A stretch of 64,000 nucleotides of DNA from Gymnorhina tibicen (GCA_013399875.1 VXAZ01003471.1:2150364-2214363), one strand, 5' to 3'. Shown: positions 24,541 to 38,049, counted from the first letter of the stretch. Made by a program: numbers and translations. The notes: generated from the letters alone by a model not told the origin.

Positions 24541-27500
24541 GTCATGAACAAGCAAAAACTTCAAGCCCACCTAAAAACTGTTGGCACGGCTGCTGCTTTC
24601 ACTAGCTCTTCACCCGCAGTTGGGCTGCGCCAAGCATTTGGCTTTTAAAAAATACAAATGCTCCTGATTTAGTGTTTTTAATAAATAGGGAGAGGCGAAA
24701 ACAGCGCAGCCGCAGGTGAAGCAGGATGGTGAGCCAGCTGTGTTGATGCTAGCAGCCCTGTAAGCTTGTGTGGTGCAGTAGAGGCATAGCGAGCAACACC
24801 TGAGAGTCACAGCAAGTTTTTGCACTGCCAGTCATTAATGTAGGAAAATTCATGTAGTATATAATAATTCGGAAAAGTTCTGTTCCCTAACCTGGTTGCG
24901 TTGTTCTAGCAACGAAAGCTAACAGCCTCAGGCTTCATGGGCTGTAAATGAGAAATCAATCAGTGTAATGGTTCTGACCAGTTGGAAAAATGCCATTTTT
25001 AATTCCCAGGGAAAGACCTGCTCTGTGCAGGCATTCCTTTAAACATTCACAGACTGATCCCAAGCTGGCAGACAGCAGTGTAGCTTCACGGACTTTAATG
25101 GCACTTAACACTCGTTTACCGTGGGTAAGGAATTGTTCTTTAGGATGCTAAATAATTTTTAGAAGGCATGCAGTGGCTAAAAAATGCTGCAAGAATGCCA
25201 AGTCCCACACTTGGGATAAAATACAGTCCTGCAAAGAGGGTCTGGAAAAGAGCCTTATGCCACAATTAAGGTTTTTGTTTGGACTCTGAGCCTGCCCCTC
25301 AGCACAACTGATTTGCATCCCCGAGTGGTCCCAGTGATTGATGGGAAAATCAGACAGAGATGATGCCAGTTAATTATGCTTCGTTGCTGTATATTGGGAC
25401 CTGATTTTGCTCTCAAATCTGTCAGCAGCAAAACCTCCTGCTGCTCGTCCAGGGAGAAGGGTCCGAGCTGGTGAAAAACATTCAAACATTTTGAGCTGCA
25501 TCTTTAATATCAAAATTCACATTATTCCCAGAAAATGCTCTAGCCCTGAACACACTTTGTTCTGCAGCAAAGCTCTCTTCCTCAAAGACTGTGTCTTTGG
25601 TCTTTAGAGGAGTTGTGGGTTATAAAAGGATGGGTCTTCTCCATGTCGGAGGAAGAGTGAAACAACTGAAGTGTGAGGAGGCACTGAAAGGAGCAGGGCC
25701 TGTCTGGAAGGGAAAGCAAATTTCTGAGCATCATTCGTTGCCGAATTAGTTCTTATCTTGGTGACTAACTTTTTATCAGCATTCTTTACTTTAACAGCTC
25801 TCTTTCCATTTATGCAAATACATTCAAAAGAAGATTTTTAATGTACAGTGTAAATCTTGACTTGATTATATAGTCTAAGAACCAAAAAAAAAATTACGAA
25901 AAAATACAAATGTAAAGGATTTTCTATTATATTTTAGACAAACATATACTTTTAAAGTTTTAAATACTGAATCTATAATTTTTTTTAATCTCCAGTTGTA
26001 ATAGCTAAATGGTTTTGCTTCATCATGGCTCCCAAGGGAACTTTTTTCAAATACGCAGTCAAGAAAAATGTTGCAGCTGAGTATCCACTATGTAAAAAAC
26101 CCAAATAAGCATTTCCCCTATGTCTGAATTTCATCGTTCACCATCAAAAAGGAAATGCCATTGCAGGGTTAATTTTAAAAACTTTCCCTCTATACGGGTA
26201 GCACTAAATACATTAAAAAATAAAAATCAAAGTTGTTGGTAATATTAGAATACCAGTTGAGCTACACTGCACTAGATTACGGTTTAGCTTCATTTTATTC
26301 AGTCTCCTCAATTAAAATATTTAGCTGTTAAAATGAAAGCCTCTACATTAAAAAGAAAAAAAAAAAGGAAAAAATACAAAAACCTTGCCTAAGTTTTGTT
26401 AAATTCAGCAACTTGACAGTTTGACTGATGTGTATTATATATAGCTCAATTATTTCTTTTTTTAATGCTAACTAGGCAAGCCAACCACACATGTTGGCCT
26501 AAATGTGTAATTACAATGAAATGTCTCCTCTCTATACTATTGGCCTTTAGGTATAATCCTTGCTAGTGATGTGGAAATAAGTAAAGGATGAAAAGCTATT
26601 TGCTATTGCTTCTTGTAACTCTGTCGCAGGTTCACAGGCCAAGACAACATGCAGCATATTTATATCGGCTGTATCATCGGGAAAAGGACCAACCGTACCA
26701 GGCACCTTATATTATTCATCAGATTTGCTTCCACATTAAAATGCTCTTGTTTTCCAGGGGAGTGATCCTGCAGCCTTTCCTCAAGCTGCTGGTCCAACCG
26801 GGCACTGGAGGCTGCCTGAGAAAGGGCTACGGGACAAGCCGCAGCCCTCTGTCTCCAGGACGTCCCTCTGCCATGTGGTCAGTGGCAGCAGCCTCTTCCT
26901 AAGCACGTCACTCTAAATGCACTTCCTAGGCTCTTTCCATCAAGGAGGAATCCTGCTACGAGCTACTTTTGGAGACTGCTCCACTTTCCTCTTGCCCTGC
27001 CATCCAGCCTGTTGCCAGGCTCACCAGGCTCTGTGCCCTATCCCACTGCCAGCGAAGGACAACTCAGACCACTTCCATCGTCCACTCTCCAGGGCACTTG
27101 CAGGGTGGTGAGCCTTGGCCAGTGCCTTGCTCAGGAGGAGGTGTTACCGTAGATAGCATCTCTTGTGTGTGACTTTGGGAGCAGGTTGGAAATCTCAGCC
27201 ACGGACAACTGCAATACTTTGATCAGAAAGAAATGATGCTGCGATCCAGCTCTGGCACCCCCAGCCCCCCCTTCCCCAAGTCAATTTATGCAAGCCATAT
27301 TCATAACGCTGCCTGTGGGAGACAAGTAGTTTGTGTGCTATCATGGTGTGTTTTATAAGGACAACGACGATGATGATGATGACTTATGGAGAATTTCACG
27401 CTGTTGGGAGTTAATTCCTGCTACGAAGCTAAATGTCTGCTGCCCATATTCTGAATAGTGGAAAGTCAATGGTTCAGTGCCTCAGTGCGTGTGGATTTAG

Positions 27501-28036
27501 TGTTAATGACTCAGTCCTGTTAACTAACAAGCCAGCTATAACTGTTGTAAAATGCCCAACTTTTGAGGATTCATATTTTTTTAAGCAACAATATTTAGTG
27601 TTGAAAACTAGCCTTTTAGTTTAGGCAAAATGTGCTTTTTAGCAGCTAATACCTTTTTTAAAAAAAAAGCGTATAGAGTGAATTTATGAAAATTCATGAG
27701 GACCAAAGCAATTTTAAAACAGGAATCTATTAATTTAGTATTCACATAGAATTTTATAAAGTATTTATTAATAAATGTTATTTTAACACATTCCACTTGA
27801 ACAGTATTCTTGTACAGAATCTGTTTGTTGTTTTTTTTTAAAGTTACAATATTAGTTTTGCAATAAACTACTCTAGGTGTGTGTGCATCTTAATCTTTCA
27901 GGGTCTCAAGCAGATTTCATCCATCTAAGATGGAAAAGCTTGCTGAGGTCAGTTGTACAGAAATTCCTAGAATTAAACATTTTCCTTAAAGCAGCATCTG
28001 CTTTTTTTTCCTCCTTTTCTTTTTTTTTTTTTTTTT

Positions 28037-28062
28037 NNNNNNNNNNNNNNNNNNNNNNNNNN
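28037..28062. other. Assembly gap (26 N)
   Basis: Twenty-six N follow a T-rich run in the CREB5 3'UTR. The two sides carry similar words (TTAAAGCAG followed by T-rich sequence at 27986 and at 28077), so the gap may hide a duplicated or misjoined segment. Confidence 0.99.
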
Positions 28063-28085
28063 ATAAAAATTTTTTTTAAAGCAGA

Positions 28086-28088
<3 letters not shown>

Positions 28089-28132
<44 letters not shown>
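28089..28132 (+). repeat. Homopolymer of 44 T in CREB5 3'UTR
   Basis: An uninterrupted T run just after the assembly gap. It would be a long poly(U) tract in the mRNA. The length is likely unreliable because such runs are hard to sequence. Confidence 0.9.
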
Positions 28133-28133
<1 letters not shown>

Positions 28134-28982
28134 TAACAGTGAAACAAATTATAAATCTTCAGTTGTTTCCTATGTAAGGAAAATGTGCTTTCTCGTTTTA
28201 GAAAGCATGAGTCAACATATAACTGGAAAGCCTGTCTTTTTTTTTTTCTGCTTTTTTTCTTTAAGGCTGATTTTATACATCACCACAGAAGATCTAACCC
28301 TATCCTCATTTCTTGTCTAATATCACATAGTGAGTTGCACTATACTGCCTTATCATTGCCTCTTCAGTCCTCTTACTAAGCAGTGTTCCTTAGATTTAGA
28401 CCATTGAAGCTCCATTATACATCAGAGAAAATTACTGGAGGGGGGAAAAAGAGAAAAAAATTGATCTGTAGACATAAAACCTAAACTGTGCCTATAAAAC
28501 AAAACCAGTTACAACTAATTAGTATCTTATTTCTACATTTCAATTATTTATATTCTTTTAAAATTGCACTTTAGCTCTTGCTCTCTTTCTTGCTCTCCCT
28601 TGTTGAATCATTTATAAATACTCTTGTAAAAGTTTTGCACCAGATACATTTATATGCTTTCACTGGTGGCATATCTACAACTTGTCTCTCACACCTGCCT
28701 GAGCGGAGAAGCTGAGACCAGCCAGTCTGCAGTGTGACTTAGACTTTACACCCTCTTCATGACAGCATATAAATGTTTTATTATGCAATGTGTATGATGT
28801 GAGGCGGCATCTAAGCTACATTTATAATCTCTCATCCCAAGAACCAAAGTGTCCTGTATATCGTAAGGTCAGGAGACTGGCTCTGTTGTGCATTGTGATG
28901 CACTTTGACTGTTGTCCAACTCACAGTAGCTGCAAAGCTGCAGTGATAACAGTGGCCATACTATGTATTAGAGTTCTGAATC

Positions 28983-28988
28983 AATAAA
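28983..28988 (+). promoter_or_regulatory. Possible proximal poly(A) signal of CREB5
   Basis: AATAAA lies about 5.2 kb into the 3'UTR, followed after about 40 bases by an A-rich stretch. It could support a shorter transcript, but no strong T/G-rich downstream element is visible. Confidence 0.35.
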
Positions 28989-30102
28989 ATATGTTGCCTT
29001 ATAACTTGACTAGGGACAGCACCTTTAAAAAAAAAAAAAGAAGAAAAGAGACAAAAAACTTCTAAAGACAAACAAAAGCAATAAAATCTCAAGAGATTTG
29101 AACACCAAAAACCAAAAAAGGTTCAATTTTTAAACATCTGGTATGATCATCTTACTGCAAAGACAAAAGAGACTGTTTACATCCATAACCTCTTTTTGGT
29201 TTTTTTTTTCGAGAGCTTACAGTTATCTCAGTTTTATCAGTGGCTTTACACTTAAGAGCTAGATTGCTCACTATTATTGGTTTTCCATAGCTTTCAAAAC
29301 GACTTTATAGCAAATCCTAAACTGCACGAGGCCAAAAATGTCAGTGTTCACACACACTCCGAGACAAGATTGATTCTCTAAGTGGAAATCTGATCCTTTC
29401 CCAGGCTCTCCTTGGACTGGAATCAATAACTGCAGCTCATTATATTTAGACGAATGTGTAATACCTGGGATTCAGGATCTCCAGTTCTACATTTATGCAA
29501 GTCAAATGTTAGTACTGCTGTTTCACCTGGTGGAACTGTTCACAAAGCCCATGGTCAGAGTCTGCCATCTGATGCCGTGAGGGTCTTAGACCCAAATATC
29601 TTTCTTGACTAAAAATCTGTGTGACAGCCTTTTGAATGAAGACTGAAAGCTCCTTCTGGCTTTGCAGAAACTGCAGCAGTGTCCTGGGGCGAGGGAGGTG
29701 GGAGGATTGATTGGGCATTTCAAAGGAAATGTTTTCCTTGCTGGAATCTAGGAAATTTCAGAGAAACATTTTCCCCATCCCACAGAGCTGAGATTGCAAG
29801 GAGTTCCCTGGCAGAGATCACCTTTAGCATGCTTCCACAAGACAAACTACTTTGCACAAAAGGTGTATTCGCTCTTCTGAGTAAGAACAATTGCCACTGA
29901 GAGTTTTGCCAAGACTTTATCATTGGGACCCAAGTGTTTCCCAGCCCATGGCCGTGAGCTCTGTATGCCTCTCTCTGTAGCAGCTCTCTTCAAACACTGG
30001 GTAGCACTCATCAGTGAACATTGCTTCTTTGGACTATTGCCATTGTCCTGGTTTTAAGGAACTTTTAGCACTGCTTGGAGTAAGCCTAAACTATCGAAGT
30101 TT

Positions 30103-30127
30103 ATATATAAATATATATATATATATT
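30103..30127. repeat. AT microsatellite
   Basis: TATATAAATATATATATATA-type repeat close to the end of the CREB5 3'UTR. Confidence 0.9.
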
Positions 30128-30278
30128 ATATTAAAAAAAGGTGCTGTCACAGTAAGTTTTGGGCTTGAGGTTGTTTGTATTGTATGCAAAGGTTTTGTGT
30201 TTGTATGTCTGTTTGTTTTATTCTGTAAAGCAACCACCTTCCTTACTGGAGGGAGATACTTTTTTTTTTGGTACAAAA

Positions 30279-30286
30279 TGTAAATA
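30279..30286 (+). promoter_or_regulatory. Pumilio response element (candidate)
   Basis: TGTAAATA is a perfect TGTANATA word, about 200 bases before the distal poly(A) signal of CREB5, a favourable position for 3'UTR control. Binding is not shown. Confidence 0.45.
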
Positions 30287-30482
30287 CTTGCTGCAGCATT
30301 TAATATGTTTAATTTTATGTTAAGCTTTTTGTTGCATTGTGAACCCATTATTATTACAAATGGACAATGAGTTCATTGAGACTGTTCAACTAGGTCAGAT
30401 TTTTACATCTCTTTCTAGCTAGAAGAGAAAGGAATTTTGTGCATTTGTACAAATGTTAATAATATCACTGCAATTCCAATAT

Positions 30483-30488
30483 AATAAA
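30483..30488 (+). terminator. CREB5: Distal poly(A) signal of CREB5
   Basis: AATAAA is followed within 30-45 bases by AGTTTGTCTGTAT, a T/G-rich downstream element. The resulting 3'UTR of about 6.7 kb agrees with the long UTR known for CREB5 in other vertebrates. Confidence 0.75.
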
Positions 30489-30592
30489 GCACTCAAATAC
30501 AAATAATTCCAGTAGTTTGTCTGTATCTATACTCCAGACATTTTACCATACGGATAACTCCTGCAATTAAACCAAGCTACTCTTCAGTGATT

Positions 30593-30635
30593 TCTCCCTC
30601 CATCTCCCTCCATCTCCCTCCCCTCATCTCCCTCC
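30593..30635. repeat. CTCCCTCCAT decamer simple repeat
   Basis: About four imperfect copies of a CT-rich 10-bp unit, directly downstream of the CREB5 poly(A) site. Confidence 0.9.
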
Positions 30636-33600
30636 AAACTGGAGAAGGAGCACGGTGCAGGGCATATTCCTGCCTGGTGACAGGAGCAAGGCGCTGTGCA
30701 GACCTTACGGCTCACCACTGTCCTCCGGCAGCCGAGGTGACTTGGTAAGAACAAGTTCTCTGAACTTCTTCCAAGCAGGGAGGCTGCAAAGCCTCAAACA
30801 AAAAGACTTACGTGGTGGAGCTTGACATCCTTGCAGCTGGAGTGTGCTTGTATCAAAATACACTCCATGCTTGTTATCCCGCCAACCTGTCCTCTTGCCA
30901 AAAGCTGCCTGGAAATGGATTTCCTGCTGGGCTAATTAGCTCTAATTGTGATGCCCCTGTTATCTTGCCAACCTCATTTCTCACTATAAATTTGTCCAAT
31001 ACAGACCTTGGCACAATAATGCGTAAACTGTAAACTAAAGTTAGTCAGGATGAACCCATCTCTCCGGTGGGAATTAGATTAGCTGTAGATTAATGCAACT
31101 TGATGTCTTGCTGGCAGTCCCAGAGCGAGGGCCTGACCCAAGTGGTGCAGCCTCAGTGACAAGGACCAGCCTGCCCGCAAGCGCTCCGTGCCGGTGTCAC
31201 GCTGCAGGATATCGACCCCATGCGGTGTGACTGCGCTGCTCCCTTGGGGGCCCTGGCACAGGCACAGCTTCTGCTGCTCTCCCCTCTGGTTTTTAAAAGG
31301 CTAAATCTGGCCAAGAGCATTCACCCTCCTAAAATGGTTAGGAAAAAGGCAGAGCCATGCCCCTGTTCCCATTCTCCCATTGCAAAAGCTGGAAGATGGG
31401 GCAGTGGATGTACATGCCTCCCTCTTTAGGGGGGTACAGCAGACATTTTCCCCAAACATCAAGGCATGGTATTAGATGGATCCTTTTCTGAGGTCATATA
31501 CTCCTGCACTGCCTTTAAAGCAGGGATGTCATGCCACTGCTTAACATGTATTTATAGAGCAGGGCTCTTGTTCTGGGGCCAAATACTGAGAGAGGATCAT
31601 CATATCTGTAAAAATAGGTGCCTCTCATAAAGACATATCACAGGATAACTTTATTGTCCACACAGTTATATTTACACCTGACAGTATGAGCTAAGCAAGA
31701 TGTATTCAGGCTGAGGTAACACTGCCCTTTACAGCTGATTCATGGTTTCCCAAACCTGATCATAGTAGTTGTTCCTCTTCCAAGCAGTCCACTGTTACTA
31801 TTGCTCTCTCTGGGCTGCTCTGGACATCATAACAAAGTTATTATTAGCAAGAAAATGAATCAGTGTGAGCACACATTCTTTTCCTTCTACTTTGCAAGGG
31901 TGCAGCCAGAACTAGACTAAGCTGAGGATGCTCTGCATCAGCAAGAAGGTTGCCCCAGCTTATACTAGCCAAAGCAGTGGTACAGAGACACTCCTTCCCT
32001 CTGCCACACCAGCCTCCTGTGCTTTGGCTGAACCCACTTTGCTCCTCAATGTGTCCCAACTTTTTCCTGAACCCAGGCTGCAGCCTCAGCTACTTGCTAT
32101 AAGGACACTCAAAACTAATGGCAGTGTAGCACAGCGTTCAAGTAGGGATGATAAGCAAGCACAGAGAACACTGCAGGTACACAAGGGCGTTGGCAAAAAT
32201 CAGGCAGCATAACAGAGCAACACCAGCAATTGGGAGAAAGCAAACCCCTCCCTAAAAAAGGTGTATGGAGCTAGGGGAGGGTGGTGAACCCCCACGAGCC
32301 CAGATGTAAACAGACACAAGAGCTGAGACATTGGAATTGAACTGGTGCTAGAGAAACCCTTTAGGAGGAGGATGGAAAAACAGGCAGACACGAGTGCTTT
32401 TTTGGTAGTTTTGAGGTGATTTTTTAAAAATACTGGGATAAAGGGAACACTGGACATGCAAGGAGGCAAAGTTCTTCACTATCACACTTTCAATATCTCA
32501 GCATAAAAGAGAAAAAGCATGTCTGATGTCCTCTGGGGGAATCTCCCCACATGCAGCCCTTGGAGACAGGCTCAGAAACTAGGTGGTTGGTTAGGTCCCC
32601 TCATTAGCAACACTTTGTACCCATGGCTCTAGCAAAGACTTGCAGGACAGACCTGCCTCTCAGCTCTCCCTGCCCACCTGGAGTTAGCACTGTCTAGCTG
32701 GAGGCAGGCAACTGATGTTTTAGAGGAAAAACCAATTTCCTTCTCCACAATAGCTACTGGCTGCTGAGGCCCCACTACAGGAGACTCCAGCTCTGGGACT
32801 ACCCTCAGAATTGACCTGTTACACCCACTTTCTTTACACTTTACTTTATTCACAGGCATTTGTGAGCTTGCCCACGGGAAATAGACACAAGATAAATCAC
32901 AAAATTTATTGAGAACTTTTTTCTAGGGAGTCAAAAAATTAATCAAGCATCAGAAAGGAGGGATCGAAGTTAAACCAGGACTACCACTACCGTTTACATC
33001 AGAGCCAACAACTGAGGGTCTGGGACTATTTGCTCAATTCTTTGGTCTGCTTTGTTATTGCAATTGTCCTAACTTTTTTTTTTTTTTTTGCCTCCAATCT
33101 GCTGTGCTGCAACAGGGACGTTTGTCTTAGTGGCTCTAAGGAGGGCATTAGTTCTGCCATGGGCTTAAAATTTCCTTTCTGCAGCATTCTTGAGCACTAT
33201 TTTTCCTCCAGCCTGCTCTATTCTCCAGCAATACAATGCCACAGTATGAGAATGACCCAGTGAAGCTGATAAAATATTTAAGACGCGTGTTCTGATTGTG
33301 TTAGGTAAGCAAATACCACAAGAGCCCGACCATTAGTGAACCTGATCAGTCCATTCCCCCAGGACCTGCCAGCAGAGCAAGCCAGAGCAGTTTGAACTAG
33401 AAGCAACAAGGCAGCTGCCTTTGCCAAAAGAGAGGGAAGCTTGAAGGTGTATTTTGCAGAGATGAGAAATTTGCAACCTGTGGGTCCTGCTGTAAAAGCA
33501 AGTAATACAGACATATAGGTATATGGATAGGCAGACATAGATTGTATAGATACATACAGACGATATAGATAAATAGATGCAAACAGCAGAGATGTGTGCC

Positions 33601-36600
33601 TGTGTTATGTGTATATACAGCAGGTCAGCAGGTGTTTTCACAGGGCATTGCATTCAGCTGACAGCAAGTCAACTTAAAAGAAAGAAAAATATTTGACATA
33701 ACTGGCCAGTTCATGTAGGAAATTGAGTCGAGAAAAAATAAATAAAGACAGAAACCGATTAGTTTAAATTTGGGGCCCTCTGGATTATAATAGATCCCAT
33801 AGGAAGACAGGAGGCTTTGTATGGAAGGACTATATCCTCCTTGCACTTTCCCTTTTGTTTCACTAATCATTTTCATTCTGTGTTATATGGTGGTTGAGCC
33901 AATTCCAGCTTAGTAGAAGTTTTTCTTAGCTTCAAGAAGCTGTGCTACAAAGGCAACACATAGCCATGGGTAAGAAAAAGGAACTGTCCGCAGTGGGACA
34001 CGGCTGTGGACTCCAGTTACGCAGGGTTGTGAAGGATATCACAACACCAGCTGTTGTTTTGGCTTGGGTTTTTTGTTAGTGGTGTTTTGCTGTAGCTGCT
34101 GCCTGTACTTTGATCTATACGTTAAATTGTCAGAATTAAAGTTAAAGCCAGGCAGTTTCCACAAACTGGATGGGGAGGATGAGGAAGTGGTAGTTTTGCT
34201 ACCAGTGTCCTGCTGCAATGGTGGTTGCCTTTAGAGGCAAGGTTTTATCATTCCGATGGAGTAAGTGCAACCTGCACTGACTGACACCCCCTTGGTGCCT
34301 AATTCCTGCAATCATAAACTCATCCCCTAGAATAGCTGAGGGACTATCAGCCCTTTTTGAAGGTGTGTCTGCTACCTCTTTGTGGTAGTACTGTGTGAGA
34401 TGATGTGGAGGGCCTGAGGGGACACCCACAGCCCCACATTTCCACAGCAATACAACGTGGTAACATTCTGGCCATGCTGGCAGCAAGGTTTGCAGGGCTC
34501 CCACTGTATTGACCCACCTGGCACTGGCACTGCAGGTGCCTCCTCCCACCACACTGCAAAAGCTGAGCTAAACCAATGTCCTGCCATTAGCCTGACTGTG
34601 CCTCAAGCCAATCTGACAGACTAAAACTAGGGGAAAATGCAGTGGAAAAGTATTTATCATGTTGCCAGTGTAGCTAACTGGTGTGGCAAACCACGCAGCT
34701 CACTGTGTGCAGAGCCTGGCAAGGGCAGGCAGGAAAGTGGGCAGTTGTGTGGGCAGGGAGTGAGCAGAGAACAGGGAAAGTGGTAGGAAGATGGCCAAAA
34801 TGTTTGTGAGTTTCTGCATGGTGAAGCTGTACTCCTAGGCTGTGCCCAGGGCACCAGACAGAAACTCGAGTGAGATGGTGTCTGCATATTGTGCCATTAG
34901 TGGCAGTGGTTCTGCCCCGTTGTCCCAGGGAGGTTTACCCACCTGAGTGCACTTCCAGTGCTGACCCATCACCAATGCTTTACCCAGAGCTGTCCTTCCC
35001 CTCCAAAGCCTGTGAAGCCAAAAGTAGCTTTAAAACATGACCTGCTCTCTGCCTTCAAAGAGTCAGCAATCCTCACTGCAGGGACAGGGAAACCCAAGCT
35101 ACTGTTTACAATGTGCTTTTAAATTCTTTTTACAGTGGCTTTCCAGATCAGAACTCACATTTTTAATAGCTTAGAAAGACATTCATACATATCTCCATGA
35201 GGGCAATTTCCTCTGTCATGTTATGCTGCCCGTCACTCCAGGAGAACTGTACAAAGGTCCTTTTTTGCAGCAGCAAAAAGAGGTACCATCTTGATCTGCT
35301 CACAAAAACATTTCTGCTTTCCTTGTGCACCCGTGCTGAGCAAGGGGAGCATGCAGGGCTGAGCCCTGTCAAGGGACGGTGTCACAGAAGGAAGCGTGAC
35401 ATCCACACCCCTGGCACCCACAGCTTGTTTCTAGGACAGGATGAGAAAGGCCTGTTTTTCTCAATTGGAAATTAAGACCCTTTGGCTTGCTGAAGCCGTG
35501 GAAGAAGTCGGGAACAAGGCAGTCCCTTTTCCAGGAAAACTCTACTTCTAACATGAGAGCAGTAGGAACCCATCAGAGCTGCAAAGCAGAGCTCCATCAC
35601 TGCTGCTGGGCTAATCGGAGCCAGCAGCTGGGAGGGAAAGCCAAGGACAGCTTTTAAATGCACACGGCAGAGAGAGGAATGAAAAATATTAATTTTAAAT
35701 GGATCGACACTGGCCTTGGAACTAGGCAGGCAAACATCCAAACGTGTCAGGAGGGAGTAATGAGGGCTTTTAAATTAGATGTGATCACCTATCTGCGGCT
35801 GTACAGAGTGTTTGCTGTGTATCCCCCATACCTTAGGGAGAACCCCAGACACGTGAGGTTACAAGTGGGCTGTCTGTCTATGTGCTCTTTCATCTGAAAG
35901 TTTCAAGTGCTTCTCAGGCTTTAATTTAGTGCCTTAATTACCCAGGGATTTAGGTAAATATAATTGTCTTCATTTTTCCCAGCAGTACACAGAGAGGAAT
36001 AGACTGACAGAGAAACCAGAAAGCGTAAGCATGCCCCCCCTTTCCTTACTCCCCTTTCCTGCTCTTGCCAACAGCCTGTACATCAGGGTCCTGCCAGGAG
36101 ACTGCGGGCAGGCAAAGCTTTACCTGCTGAAGGCATATCCATGCAGTCCTCCCTAGGAACTGTAATCCTTGCCCTCAAGGAGAAATGAGCTGTTTTGCTT
36201 TCCATTTGTCTTCTTCAAAGCTCTGGCCAAGCTCGTCCTCATTAGGAGGCCATTAAAACACCGATGTTCTTCACATTACGATTTCCTCTTGGATTAGATG
36301 GGAAGATTTTTATACGCTGTAAAAAGATTCTCTGGTTCTGACATCTCCTTTTTTATTTGCCCAGACCAAAAGCTTGCAAGGAACAGGAATGGGAAACCAT
36401 ACCAGCATTCAAATAAAATGCCACAATCATCCACAGAGGCGAGGGGAAAGCCCTACAGTCTCATTAGCCAAACTTGCACATGGTTCTAATCAAATGGGTG
36501 GGAGGGAGACATTCCCTTGGCCACGGATACCAACGATTTTTTCCTTAGGTTCCAATTCTGTAACTCTTATTCATCCGAAGATAAACGGGCTTTTCAGGCA

Positions 36601-37900
36601 GGGAAAGAGGGCTTTGGGACCAGGCTCTAAGGCTTTTCATGTATTCATGAAGTTGTCACTTGCCTTTTACATTCAAATTCTGATGGGTCAGACTTCCTAG
36701 ACGGTGTCTTTCAACACCTAATAACTCACCCAGCAAGCTCCAGTGCTAATACAGACGTCTTCTTATCAAGCTTGAGACTGAGGGGTTTGAGGATTATTTT
36801 AAAGACACTTTTTGGATTTATACTGAATCCTTCACAAGGATTATTTATGTGGCATTTCTTTCCCATTACACAGTTGAAAACATCACCTGTTTTAGCAGGA
36901 GATTTCTGGGGTGAGTGCAGAAATATTTTGAGGAATTCGGTCATCGCCATTTACTAATGGAAAATCTAGTAACTGAAGCAGTTTTTTTAAAACCACAATA
37001 AATTTTATATTTGTTACTGCTGGATTCCCATTAAATACATTAATTACAGGAATGTTTAATGAACCAAGTAAAAAAAAAAAACCTCCATTATGTATAGAGC
37101 ACTGTGAAAAACAAGGTATTCAGCAGCGTGTGCTCTTATATACTCTTAATAAAAGACCTTACCTTAAGGTAAAAACCCAATAAAATATACTATTATGTGC
37201 TATGGGACCCACCATTGATTTACAATACATTTACTCCTTTAGCACTAAGCAAATTTTGCACAATACACAGCCAGCTTTTATATATTTATATATAAGACCC
37301 GTTTTCTGCTCACAAAGATTTACTGAATTTCCCCAGAGCATATTCATTTTCTAAAAAGTTCTTTGTTTTGCTCTATATTCATTGTAATAAAAGCAACAAT
37401 CTTCTTCCTGATTGACACCCGCGATATTAAAATTACAAAAAAAACCGAGAGCCGATATCGTAATACTTTATATGGAAATATTACTCTGTAGGCTCTGTGA
37501 GACTAAATGCAAACTGAGTTTTGCTAATATCTGGCATTTTGCAAAACTGCAGCATGTTGGGAGAGGTCTAGAAATACATGGCAAAATTATTGTGAAGTCC
37601 CAGTTTCTAATTCCTCCAAGGAACTATAAATGTACAGTTTTAAAAAGAAGTTCCTACACCTTCTGTTCCCCCAAATTTAAATGACAAACACGTAAGACCC
37701 ATAGCAGCAAGTTCAACAAAACTGCTGAGAAAGTTAAATTATGAATAATATAATGAACATGGGTTGAAATCCTTGAAGAAATGAAGGAGGATTCTCTGAA
37801 ATGCACTTGCCAATCCTTTGCATGTCATCAAAGACTATTTTTTCAAGCACGATGTAATGTCTCATGATATAATGGAACGGTTCTCGGTGTTCCCTATTAG
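30636..37900. other. Intergenic flank downstream of CREB5
   Basis: No gene is recognisable on either strand in 7.2 kb; the open frames are short and have no family features. A decayed ATAG/ATAC repeat lies at 33500-33582. Segments at about 35640-35960, 36200-36700 and 37280-37760 look less decayed and keep isolated CpG in AT-rich surroundings, so they could be conserved regulatory elements. That is a guess from composition, not alignment. Confidence 0.6.
33500..33582. repeat. Degenerate ATAG/ATAC microsatellite
   Basis: Repeated ATAGAT, ATACAGA and GATATAG words with many substitutions form an old tetranucleotide repeat. Confidence 0.75.
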
Positions 37901-37987
37901 TCACGCTGATTATTATGGTTGGCAGAGGGTCCTCTGTGCGTTCCTTCCTTAGAGGTACATTTGCTTTCGGATGCCCATTCAGTCCAC

Positions 37988-37994
37988 TATAAAA
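37988..37994 (+). promoter_or_regulatory. TATA-box-like word before CpG island
   Basis: TATAAAA lies at the upstream edge of the GC-rich block. A start near 38020 would place a splice donor GTGAGT at 38396-38401, about 375 bases downstream. The two signals together suggest a promoter and first exon on the + strand. This is an inference. Confidence 0.3.
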
Positions 37995-38049
37995 TTCAGT
38001 CCCCTGGTTTTAAAAGGGCCCCCTTCTGCCTCAGCTTCACCTGTAATAA

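Larger units (their letters stand above)
23803..30505 (+). other. CREB5: CREB5 long 3'UTR
   Basis: There is no further coding exon after the TAA. The sequence runs about 6.7 kb to an AATAAA at 30483-30488 followed by a T/G-rich stretch (AGTTTGTCTGTAT), a good cleavage context. I recall that the mammalian CREB5 3'UTR is also several kilobases long, which fits. Earlier AATAAA words at 24250, 27862, 28983 and 29080 could give shorter forms. Contents include a pyrimidine-rich tract (24375-24540), two Pumilio-type words, a GC-richer block (26740-27290), an assembly gap (28037-28062) and a long T run (28089-28132). Many ATTTA words occur in AT-rich parts. The 3' boundary is inferred from the signal only. 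Confidence 0.8.

Noticed and set aside
23803..30505. miRNA seed matches in the 3'UTR (for example ACCAAAG at 27702 and 28843, ACATTCCA at 27788)
   Set aside because: In 6.7 kb such 7-8-base words are expected by chance, and conservation cannot be judged here.
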